Below are positions 21,736-31,660 of a DNA stretch of 64,000 nucleotides, piece after piece. The first letter of the stretch is position 1. Each line of letters begins with the position of its first letter. Below the pieces are notes generated by a model. That model was not told the origin of the DNA. It saw nothing but the letters and a program-made list of their open reading frames with translations, and did not search any database. The position numbers and the translations under genes are program-made. This DNA is from Uloborus plumipes (Eukaryota > Arthropoda > Arachnida > Araneae > Uloboridae), in contig JAXGGA010006548.1 of NCBI GenBank assembly GCA_038373865.1, positions 1 to 64,000 of the forward strand, written 5' to 3'.

Positions 21736-22714
21736 CTTAGTCAACAATGCGAAAAATTAATTCATTAAAAAATCGCTTTCACGCTATTTAATTATCAAAA
21801 CAGCTGAAAACTTTCAATAATTTGAAATTTTTAACTGTTGCCAATTTCTTTTGACTAACAAATAAAATGTTTGCAATTAATCTAAACAAGGCTTTTGTAA
21901 TGATTTCCAATTTCGCTCATTGATTCTGCATTTGCAGGGTTATTACGATAATTGGGAAATTGGTGCTGTTTCCAATTATTCGGGCGAGTACGTATTTTAT
22001 TTTGTAACTGGAATTCATAAGATAGATATAGAAGAAAGTTTCGTGACGGCCACGACAGCTAGTTTTCTTTCGATGTCTGTTTTACCCTTCAGTAAAAAGC
22101 AAGAAAAATATGCAATAAAAAAGATTCATCTTCAACAGATGCAATATCTATCGTATTGAAATAATGTTTTTTTTTTAATTATTGACGATGATTTACGGTA
22201 AACGATTTTTAAACAACGTTGTTTTTGTTTTACTTTTGAAATTTTTTTCGATAACGGTGTTTTACACTTCAGCAAAAAAAGTTTAATGAAAATATGCGAT
22301 AATAAAAATAACACAGTTAATCAACATTTGCAGTATCGATATCATACGGTTGATGTTTTTCAGGAGACAAAAGTTTAATTTAATTGAGTGATATAAAGCT
22401 GCGCAATGTATTGGGGAGTTACTGTATTACTGTACATTTAAATGTTTAAGCAATTTGTATAAAAAATGATCGATGTTTTGAAACATCGATAGTTGAAAAC
22501 ATCGATGTTTTTTGGTCGATGTATCAATACCATCGATGTCTTAATTTCGATACATCGATGTCTTGAAACATCGATGTTTTGCCTTCGATGTCGCACCCCT
22601 AATAGGAACTGCTCTTCTATAATCTTCGCCGACGTAAAAAATTGTTTCATCTATGTTTCAGTAGTTACTAATAATAAACTACGCTCTTTCAAATTTATGC
22701 ACATTTATGACTAT

Positions 22715-24365
22715 ACTAGCGGTACCCGCACGGCTTTGCCCGTGGTATAAAATTAAAAGTTCATTTGTAAAATAATTGTAAAAACAGAAAAAATGCTGTA
22801 TTTTAGTTGTAATTCAACTATAACTCCTTCAAAGTATGATATAAAAATCTGGTATGGACCCCACGCTACTTAATTTTACGTGTAAATTTCTTGGTAGATG
22901 CCTTAAGTGCTAAAATAGTACTTGGAGTGAGCAAGATAACAGTTCAAACATTTATATCCCTAGTTTGCCACGAAACAATGCAAAAAAAAAAAAAAAAAAA
23001 AAAATATTTTACAATGATTAATCTCCTAAATATCGCCGATTTTAACATCATTCAGTGGATTTTTCGCAAAATATCGCCAATAGCGCCAAATTGAGTCCAA
23101 ATAAAAAAAAAGAAAACATTTTTTTCGCCAATTTGGCGTTTTGTCGCCAAATTGGCGGCAAATACTTGACGACCAAAAGCTTGGCGATATATTGGCAAGT
23201 GGTCGCGCCAATTCATATCACTTTTGTCTGCATTGAAATGAACACAGATTTACTCCATAAAAAAAGTAAAACACCCCCTTGGAACATTCGAATGCAACCC
23301 CAAGGGGAGATGGACAAAAATAAGCTAAAAGAGAAAATAAGAACAATTTTGTTGCGCACAGAAACCAACAGAAATCTTACCAAAGTTTAAAAGAAGAAGA
23401 AAGTTTTCCTTCTTAGCTTTAAAAACAAAACAATACATTTTCTGAAACGAAACACTTTAAAAAGAACGATGGGCGATAGGCGCGCCAAGCGTGGTAATCA
23501 TGGCTATTTTGCGTAGTTTCTCTCGGAGCTTTCACTTCCGCGAGACACGCAAAAACGCGCCAAGTAAGGTCCCAAAGCATTTTCACCGGTAAAAAGAGTT
23601 GCCAGAGAATTGACACAAAAAAATACTACTCCTCCTCTAAAAAAAATATTACAAAATACTACTGTTTCCAAACGTTGCCAAAATCAATGTTGCTGAAATG
23701 CGAAATCCATGAAAATGAAAAAAAAAAAAAAAACGCCAAATCTTTTAATTAAATCATTAGTATATTGGAAACAGGGTTGCCGGAAAAATACTACGCTCCT
23801 TATTTGGACCGAAAAAATATTACCGTAGTATCAAAAATACTACGTCTGGCAACACTGGAAAAAGAACGAAACAAAAATAGGTATGAACACGTAACCATGG
23901 TAACTACATGAAAAGTTGATTTCCGTTGATAAAATAATTGATTTCATCTCTCTTTTAAAACAAATTTTATTCTCAAGATGAACCATTTTAGAATCGTTTG
24001 GCTTGCTTTACTGAAGGTAAGCCTTGAATTCCGGGATTCTAAAAACAGTTGTTACAGCTCTCCTGATGATCGTAGAAACTTCGAAAAAACTTCATTTTGT
24101 GCAGAAAATTTCAAGCTTTCGAATGACATAAGACTTGAAACTATGTATGAAATATTTCTTCCCTATTTTATCGAATTTCCGCTAAGAATTCGAATAGAAA
24201 AAGAACGAAATGGAATTTTCGAAAAATCGCTTCGAGGTGCAAAACTACATGCTACAAACTAATTTTGTGCCAAGTGGCATGAAAATCGACCGAACGGTTT
24301 GGGCGCTACGCGCGTAACAGACAGACAGACAGACAGACCCACCTTCAGCTTTATTATTAGTAGAG
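22715..24365 (+). mobile_element. LINE-like (possibly RTE-type) relic, class uncertain
   Basis: The left edge ACTAGCGGTACCCGCACGGC and the right edge, with GGCGCTACGCGCGTAACAG, an (ACAG)n run and TTATTATTAGTAGAG, are a pair of terminal signatures I associate with dispersed retroelement-like repeats in arthropods. A related pair bounds 54891-57054. The interior is degenerate: TCGCCAA-type motifs near 23080-23200, and GTTGCC...GGCAAC text at 23780-23860. No reverse transcriptase motif is visible, so the class is inferred. The 94-codon frame at 23978-24262 has no family resemblance. Confidence 0.45.
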
Positions 24366-25239
24366 AAGAGACGTATACCTAAAGTGCCCAGGTTTGTTTG
24401 TGGAGATGCTCATTTATTTGATTGTTTTTAACTTTTACAAATCCACGATTTTTTCCGATATCATTCAAATTTGGTAAAAATTAGTTTTTTTTTCTTTTTA
24501 AAATTTGGATTTCAATATTCGTATCACATCTCTTCCCCTTCAAAAAAAAAAAAAAAGCATTAATCATCACACATTTTGAACCATTTTATATCAGACAAAA
24601 GGTAAAAATATTTAAAAAAAGGAACCGGATTTCAAAATTTCAGCAGGAGAATACTTTAAAAAGTAAAAAACAATTTTTTTCTGAGCACCATCGATACTAC
24701 TTTTTAACATAACTTTTGATGTTGGTGTAAAACACATAGAAAGAATCATATGTAACTACAATTCAACTACAAATATATTTTATAATGGGCACACGTTCTT
24801 CAATTGGATTCGCACACAGAGCATTGATAACCACATATTTGTGTAACGGTATAGTTGGGTCATTCTTTATTTTCAGTGGTTTTTCTGAAAAATGTTGGCA
24901 AAATCATTAATTTTCCCATTAGAGTATTTCTTGTTAATTTAAATGTAGGGATTTTTTAATTATATTTTACGCTTCCTTTCGCACTCTCTATTTTATAAGA
25001 AAATAAAAGAAAAAAAAAGAAAAAGTTGGCAATAATGTACAAAGCTAATTGCATCGTTCAATATTTCTGTTTGGAAACTATTTTTGAAGTTGTTGAACTT
25101 GCTTATTCAAAATTGTAAAATTCTATGCAATGATATAAATAATAGAATTCGTGTAATAGCTTGAAGTACACAGGAAAATGTATTAAGCCTTTAGAATTAT
25201 TTTTTTTGATGCATTAAAATTGCATTATGTTTATTAAAA
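24366..25239. other. No recognisable feature
   Basis: AT-rich sequence with poly(A) near 24542-24556. Nothing is recognised. Confidence 0.5.
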
Positions 25240-25241
25240 TA

Positions 25242-25799
25242 CAGTGAACTCTCACTAATACACCGCCTCATTTATGCGCCTTTTTCACTCATACGACGAT
25301 TTTGAATGGTCCCAGCACATTTCATAGCAAAATAATGATAGTATCAATCGTTTATGCGTCGCTCTAAAGATAAATATTTCACTTATGCGCCGAATTTTCC
25401 GTAAAATGTAAACAAAAAAATATTATTTTATTTAAAAAATAAGCATTTTTCTTCACTTTCCCCTTTAATCCTTCGCCTATTGCTCACGGAAGGCATTTTT
25501 TCCGCATGAACTAGAGTTCGGAGAGGAACAATTACCTATTATGGATCGTTTTAAAAGGAGCAGTTTGTAATTAGGTATGCAACAATTTTGTTTTCTCTTT
25601 ATCATTGTAGTTACGTTCCAGTAATTGCCAAACCGTAGTAATATATCCCTTGTCTATAGAAACATTCTTATTCATTCTCTCATTAGAACCTATGTTGCGT
25701 TTTAGTCCTTCAAATGAGCTTGTTCACTTATACGTCTCTCTCGCTTATGCGCCTTTTTCTGTTGGTCCCTTGGGCCGGCGCATAAGTGAGAGTTCACTG
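25242..25799. mobile_element. pogo/Tigger-like MITE, 558 bp
   Basis: The TIRs are CAGTGAACTCTCACTAATAC on the left and GCATAAGTGAGAGTTCACTG on the right, with TA duplications at 25240-25241 and 25800-25801. The related texts CACTTATGCGCC, TTTATGCGCC and GCTTATGCGCC recur inside, as is common in pogo-like non-autonomous elements. No coding sequence. Confidence 0.82.
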
Positions 25800-26059
25800 T
25801 AATGTATTTCTTATCCCATTTTTCGTGCAGCTTAAAATTACCTTTCACGGCTGGAGATCTTTGAACCAAGATAATTATTCAATTCAAATGCGTTTAATAA
25901 CCATTTCTGAATTTTAAAACGCTGTAGTTTTGGAGTGTATCTTCTGTTTTCATATCTTCAAATGTAATAAAACTTTCAAAACTATCCAAACACTACAGCG
26001 GTTGTTTAAAACTAGAGAAATTGTGCCTCAAAGTTATCATAAAAGACTGTAATGTTTAA

Positions 26060-26725
26060 GGCTACAGTGGACAAATAAAATTGATTTTTTTCAATTATTG
26101 ATTCATATGTCTAAAACTTTGTGTGCTTGTATTATTGTATATTTACTACTTATCTAAAAGCATAAAAAACACAAATTAGTGCAAAAACAATGAATATTTT
26201 TTTTCAAATTTCAAATTTAAATATTTTTTAAAGAAAATTTCAAAACGTTCCAGGCGTCAGAATTTTTTTTCAAACTTTGAATTTCCACTTAATTTCCAAT
26301 CATTAGGCATGATTGCATAAAGCAATGCATTACATGCAATGTTTTATGTGATAGTTTATAAAAGATGGCTGAAAATGAAAATTTATATGATTTTTTCAAC
26401 TGAAAATTTTTATTTACAGCCATCTCTTCTAAACTATCTGATAAAAAATTGCATGTAATGCATTGTTTTGTGCAATCATGCCTAATGATTGGAAATTAAG
26501 TGGAAATTCAAAGTTTGAAAAAAAATTGTGACGCCTGGAACATTTTGAAATTTTGTTAAAAAAATATTTATATTTGAAATTTGAAAAAGAGTATTCATTG
26601 TTTTTGCACTAATTTGTGTTTTTTATGCTTTTAGATGTAGTAAATATACAATAATACAAGCACACAAAGTTTTAGACATATAAATCAATAATTGAAAAAA
26701 TCAATTTTATTTGTCCACTGTAGCC
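26060..26725. mobile_element. Foldback element, 666-bp near-complete palindrome with TTAA flanks
   Basis: Arms of about 325 bp are reverse complements with roughly 5-7 percent differences by eye. The outer ends are GGCTACAGTGGACAAATAAA and its complement, and the centre is near 26390-26400. TTAA occurs on both sides (26056-26059, 26726-26729), suggesting a TTAA-specific transposase. The element is almost all stem, so any transcript through it would form a long double-stranded RNA. Confidence 0.94.
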
Positions 26726-26729
26726 TTAA

Positions 26730-28901
26730 AAAAAATACTAAGAGGATTTAAATTTCAAAAAGAAAACTGAGAAAAAACAATCGCTTCCTTTGCAGAAGAA
26801 AAAAAAATCTATTTTTAAAATACTTAAACTAAGGTGTTAAAGAAAGTACGCAAAATAAAACTAGTATTTTTCACAAAAGGAAAGGGATTTTTTGCCGAAA
26901 AATATATTAAACAATGTCATGAAATATTACACGCTTTGTCCATCACGTATTTATTGTATTGTATCATTGCATATTTTATCATATTTTACTTTTTTCTCTC
27001 ATCGGGACAAAAAGAGTAAGCTAAAAAGTAAAAATAAAGTCTTTAAGTTAAAGAATTCAAATAAAAAAAAGTTTAAGTATAATCAAATAAAATTGGATGA
27101 TAACGGCATCATTTCGAAATTTGAAATTCAATATTGCGGCAGACAACGTAGTAGGTTTTTCTCTCCATATCGTTAGGAAAGAGACACTAAATAGAACAAA
27201 TTTGCGTTCTGTTGTTATGTGATTCAATTAGAAAAAGCAAGTCTCTTTTGGGAAAGTGGAAAAAAAGTTTTCTTTTTGGACATCGTTTTTTGGAGTAAGA
27301 GAAAAATATCTTCTTTTTTCTAAGAAAACGTAGGAATATTATTTTAAATGAGAAAGAATAGTAAAAGTTTTGTGACAAATATTACATATTCTATGAAAAG
27401 GTTGCATATGGCATTGGATTTTTATCGATTCAAAACTTTAAAACTAATTGACTTAGTATATGCTTGGAGTTTTAAGGTAATTAAATTATTATTTCGGAGA
27501 CAGGTAATGTAAGTCTGTAGTATTTAAAAAAAGAAAGAAAGAAAAATTAAAGGGCTTTTTTGCGCATAATACTTTTTTATATTATTTTCAGACTATAATA
27601 CTTCAGTGATCTTGATAATCATTATGAGCTAAACAATCTAGCCGACACACACACACACACATAAAAAAAAGGTTTTATTACCTAAAAACCTACAACTTGC
27701 ATAAAAACTTAAAAAAAAAAAAAATAATGACCATGTTAAGAGCTCTAATAAAAATATATCGTTTTTGTGATAAAATCAGGCTATTAATATAAAACAACAG
27801 AACATTACTCTAATACCTTGAGTTAATTGTAAGTATTTCTCCCTTTAAGTTATGAAATTTCAATTCAAACAATCTTAAAAAAATTCTATACTGTAGCTAA
27901 TTAAGAACAAACTAATAATTTATTAATACCAAAACTACTTCGATTACATCGAAAGAAAATATTTCGTGGGTTTAGTTAAACTCAATTGCTCTCTACAGCA
28001 TTGATTATTCTGCAGCAAATCAATATCGTAATCATATCATAGGAAGAAACGAAAATTGAGAAAATGAATTTTCTCAGCATTATTTCTAGTAGTAGTTGAA
28101 TGCTGAGCCAAATGTTAGAAAAGTTCAAACAATTTTATCCTTTATTATCCTTTATTAGATTATAGATATTTCCGTTGCTACTTTCATTTAATTTCAACAC
28201 AACATTTATGTTCTATTTTTAACTACCTATTTGGTTTACAGATGCTTTAACGGACTAGAGACCTTTGTTTTGGAAGATGTTTCATTCAATACGTTTGCAT
28301 ACATTGCAGAATTTTGAAACGAGTACTAAAAAATGGACACTAGATGGCAGTAGTGGCTACAGCACTATCACTAAGGGTTAGAGTTGAGAGGAAATGAAAT
28401 CAGTTTCAATGTGCTTTTAAGCGCTTTTTTATTTACAAAATAAGCTTAAGCGGTTGAGTGGTGTAATGATTAAAAAAAGTTTGTGTAAGACCTATATTTA
28501 TGTTAACGTACGGAACATTGAAATTAAAAATGAAAAATAAAAGCATAGTGGGAGGTCAGACCTTTAATTTGGGGGATCAGGCGAGGGAGAGGAGGGGGGA
28601 GGGGGAACAATTGCCTACATGTATTTTTAAAACATATTTTTTGAAACATTGTAGCACATTTATACAGGCATTTTGAATTTTTTTTCAAAAAAATTCTAAA
28701 TTTTTTAACCATTGCGCTTTCTGTTGCAATTTTTTTAAATGACAGACCTGGAGATGCTGTCAGACCATCGGTATATTCAACTAAAAATGATTTTCATAAT
28801 GTATTTGATTTTTCATAAATTGTATAGTGTTAAACTGAAAATGTTTTGCACCTACTTTCGATTATTCTTGTTTTTTAAGTTTAGTTTTCCTAAAAAACAA
28901 A
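26730..28901. other. No recognisable gene; small CA repeat
   Basis: AT-rich sequence. A short (CA)n lies at about 27642-27660 and poly(A) near 27711-27724. The overlapping 60-94-codon frames at 26834-27176 are Lys/Ile-rich translations of AT-rich DNA without motifs. Confidence 0.5.
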
Positions 28902-28903
28902 TA

Positions 28904-30589
28904 GGGTGAGTTCTGGTAAGTGCGTCCACGGGGTAAGTGCGTCCACTGGGAGTTATATGAACACTGTCCTGAAATGGCTTCTGCAACACATCGACTATGT
29001 TAGATATCTGTCTAATGATAATTTCAATAGGTAAAATTCATGCCTGGATTCAATAGACGAAACACAATCAGCGACAACTTAAATGTCTTCAAAAAAACTC
29101 CAAAGTCAAGATTGAGAAGGTTTTGTTTCAGTTTCTCTTGTAGTCATACCAAGCAATTGAAGTCAAGAAATGCAAGTTGTTTCTTTTGAGTAATCGCTAC
29201 TAGTAACATACATGGGGTATTTTGATCAAATACTCTAACTAAAATTTGTTTATATGACGTTACGTACTTTCCCTTTCTTTAAAGTAAGGTGGGGGTAAGT
29301 GAGTACCATTATTGATGGGGCAAGTGCGTACCACTATCATGAGGCATATGCGTACTATTATGCGGAGCAAGTGCGTACCATTCTGATGAGGCAAGTGTGT
29401 ACCATTACGTGGAAAATCCGACTCTCGTAATTCACCTTTAATTTTGCTTATAACTCTTTTATAAGCCGATTATAAATCCGACGTCATTTCCATCAAGTAT
29501 TTATATTTACATTGAATGCGGCATAAGATTTTAATTTTATTCATTACTTCTGAAATATATTGACTTTTAGATATCAGTTAGTAAATTTTTCGTTGAAAAT
29601 AGCGATTATAAGCTATACTTAATCATAAGCTAAACCAGAATGACAAATGAAGCAATGAAATTAAGTGAAACACTAAATAAGGAGCCAACTGATTCAAAAA
29701 ACAAAGATGGAGTAATGAATAAATTATATTTAAGAAAAATTAAAAACACCTTGTGAAAAACTATTTCAATGTACAAGAAAAAAAAGTACAAGTATCATAT
29801 CATGATCAATTATTTTCTTTTTTTTTTTTGCTTTTTCTTACTGCTGCTGATTATAATAAGAAAAATATTTTAAAACCGTATTTAAAAAAAAAAAAAAAGA
29901 AAAAAGAATTGTTCTCTCAGGTCACCTAACGATCTACTATACAAATAAAATTAAAGAAAATCACAGGGGTAAGCATTTACAATAACGCTATTGGACGCAC
30001 ATGTCTCATCTTACCTTTAAGAAGGGGTAAGTGTGAACCCTGGCTTAAACACAGACTGATTAATGTATTAAACCAAAACAAACTAAGTAGACTATAAGTG
30101 ATTATTTCTAAATAAAAACAACTTACATTTGCTCACTTGGTTTTATTAAAAGGACAGAGGAAGAATCACAGACACAACTCTTTCAATTTTCAAATCACAG
30201 TTGTTCGCAAGACACGTGGGATATCACTGATTGCGTTTCATCCATGCAAGCAAGTGCTGATCTCTAGTATTAGGAATTATCCCAAGGCAACTACCTAACA
30301 TATTTAATATGTGCCAGAAGTTTTTTCCTGCTCATATTCACATAATTTAAGCTGAACGCACTTACCCCGCTAGGTAGGGAAAGTGCGTACCTTAGAATAG
30401 GTGTCATAAACCAGGTCACAAAACCTATGCTTATGGTTTATTTAACATATTATATGCTTGAAAATCTTAGTAAAGGATCTGGAAAGAAAACTAAAAGAAA
30501 ATTGTGAGTGTACAAGATTTTTCAACAGAGCAGCATCCTTGAGAACATGAACTTTGAAAAAAAGGGTACGCACTTACCAGAACTCACCC
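28904..30589. mobile_element. TA-flanked 1.7-kb non-autonomous transposon saturated with GTAAGTGCGT motifs
   Basis: The TIRs GGGTGAGTTCTGGTAAGTGC and, at the other end, GCACTTACCAGAACTCACCC span at least 23 bp. TA lies at 28902-28903 and 30590-30591. The motif GTAAGTGCGTMC or close variants occurs at 28915, 28932, 29293, 29318, 29343, 29365, 29390, 30023, about 30357 (reverse), 30377 and in the right TIR. These look like subterminal binding sites that expanded into a minisatellite. No transposase frame is visible. Confidence 0.87.
29290..29412. repeat. 24-25-bp minisatellite inside the TA-flanked element, five units
   Basis: Successive units of the form GGGCAAGTGCGTACCATT followed by a variable 6-7 bases start near 29293, 29318, 29343, 29367 and 29390. 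They are tandem copies of the same motif found in the element's TIRs. Confidence 0.82.
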
Positions 30590-30885
30590 TAAATAAAAGC
30601 TTTCCGGAGAATTTTCTGATGACAAAAAAGGATCAACATCACTTCTACGAAAAAAAGGGCAAGTAATTACCCGTACGATTATAATAAGACGATACTGTTA
30701 TGTGTGAGTTTGATACATGATTTTATTCCTAAAACAACAGTGTTTGTTTAATTGGATTTTTTCATGATTTGTTGTAAAGCTATATTTCTTATGAGGAATT
30801 TCGGCTTCTTTAATTGATGCTTTGTTAGAAAGCTAGATTGCACACTGAAAATGTTAGCATGGTTTAGTAATGCTCAGCAGGAAAG

Positions 30886-31068
30886 TTGGATTTCTTAGTA
30901 AGAATTATGCTTGATGGTATTGATTTATTTATTATGGAGAACTGGTTTGCTAATCAGGAGCTATTGAAAACTCAAGCCACTGTCCTTGAAATTATCAAAG
31001 ATCCTGATTTCGTCAATTGTTCTGTTGCTGTTGCGTTTTTGCTTAAAGCACCCGGGTATACGTGCTAG
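30886..31068 (+). other. Short protein-like open frame, unassigned
   Basis: The stretch GAAAGTTGGATTTC after TGCTCAGCAG, a possible splice acceptor ending at 30880, stays open for about 62 codons to the TAG at 31066-31068. It reads in part IMENWFANQELLKTQATVLE and IIKDPDFVNCSVAVAF. The residue mix is balanced, unlike most AT-rich noise here. There is no family match I recognise, no ATG-led upstream exon and no donor site. Its 3' end abuts SINE sequence. It may be a decayed exon or chance. Confidence 0.15.
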
Positions 31069-31376
31069 AGTAGACAGCTTCCGTTTACACTTCACACACT
31101 CCAGGGTCCCCCGTACCTACCACAACTCGTCGTTTAACCGGAATAGAGCCCTGAAGAGCGCTTTGTTCTTTTTTTGAACCAGACCAAGGGTAGAGAAAAC
31201 CCTCGGCCCAGTACCCCCAGAGGTATCGTTTCACTTGGAGGACTTTGTGACCACGACATTTTTAACGCCCTCCAGCTACCATCAATGAAGACTGTGGATC
31301 TTTGATCGGCTGGGATCGAACCCGGGACCTTCCGGTCACGAGTCCGAAGCCTTACTGATCGGGCTACCACGGCTTT
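31040..31376 (-). repeat. tRNA-derived SINE, family 3, copy 1
   Basis: On the minus strand from about 31376: GCCGTGGTAGCCCGATCAG with an A-box-like TGGTAGCCCGATCAGTAAGG, then GGTTCGATCCC as the B box at 31312-31322. A non-tRNA body follows, including TTAAAAATGTCGTGGTCAC and TACCTCTGGGGGTACTGGGCC. The 3' limit is uncertain and no poly(A) tail is visible. Confidence 0.72.
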
Positions 31377-31509
31377 AAGCTTTCGTTTACAGAGAGCCAC
31401 TAAGATTTAAGTCAGATTTAGCCCAGACAGCACATTATCCATGAGAGATAGATCCATCAACATCTTATTGACACTGATGCTAACCAGAAACCGAGCATCT
31501 ATTTGTTCA

Positions 31510-31660
31510 ACACTCTCAGAGGTATTAATTTTGAATAGGAACTTAGAAGACTTTGTGATCACGACATATTTAACGTACTCCAGTCAGCATTAGTAAACAC
31601 GGAGGACTTCGTTGACCGTACCGGCTTCGAACCCGGAATCTTCCAGTTACGAGTGTACGC
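31510..31660 (-). repeat. tRNA-derived SINE, family 3, copy 2 (partial, older)
   Basis: This follows copy 1 in the same orientation and matches it block by block: CAGAGGTAT, GACTTTGTGATCACGACAT, AACGTACTCCAG, then CTTCGAACCCGGAATCTTCC in place of the B-box region. The tRNA-like head is badly decayed beyond about 31660. Confidence 0.62.

Larger units (their letters stand above)
20991..22062 (+). mobile_element. Helitron-like non-autonomous element nested in the hAT element
   Basis: The left edge reads A then TCTAATATATAGAAGAAAG. The right edge reads TCGTGACGGCCACGACAG, then CTAG, then T. The 3' end has a TCGTG/CACGA hairpin just before CTAG. A 5' TC, 3' hairpin plus CTAG, and insertion between A and T are Helitron hallmarks. 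The hairpin lies only 3 bp from CTAG, closer than usual. The left boundary is uncertain because ACTTTCTTCTATA (20978-20990) forms a perfect 13-bp inverted repeat with TATAGAAGAAAGT. A TATAGAAGAAAG-like stretch recurs near the 3' end. There is no Rep/helicase frame. Confidence 0.55.
20494..22601. mobile_element. hAT-like transposon with ACATCGATGT-rich ends
   Basis: The element spans 2108 bp including a nested insertion. It has ends TAGGGCTGCGACATCGATG and TTCGATGTCGCACCCCTA and a perfect 8-bp target duplication ATAGGAAC at 20486-20493 and 22602-22609. Both ends are saturated with the palindromic motif ACATCGATGT, which fits the subterminal binding-site clusters of hAT transposons. No transposase is recognisable, so it is non-autonomous. 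The interior between 20991 and 22062 appears to be a later Helitron-like insertion. Confidence 0.92.

Noticed and set aside
23772..23863. Small MITE with CAGGGTTGCC and GGCAACACTG ends
   Set aside because: The ends face each other correctly, but the flanking duplication does not align and similar GTTGCCA text occurs elsewhere in the same relic, so the boundary is not supported.
23978..24262. 94-codon frame near the 3' end of the LINE-like relic
   Set aside because: No resemblance to reverse transcriptase, endonuclease or any domain I know. It probably reflects a conserved 3' region of the repeat.
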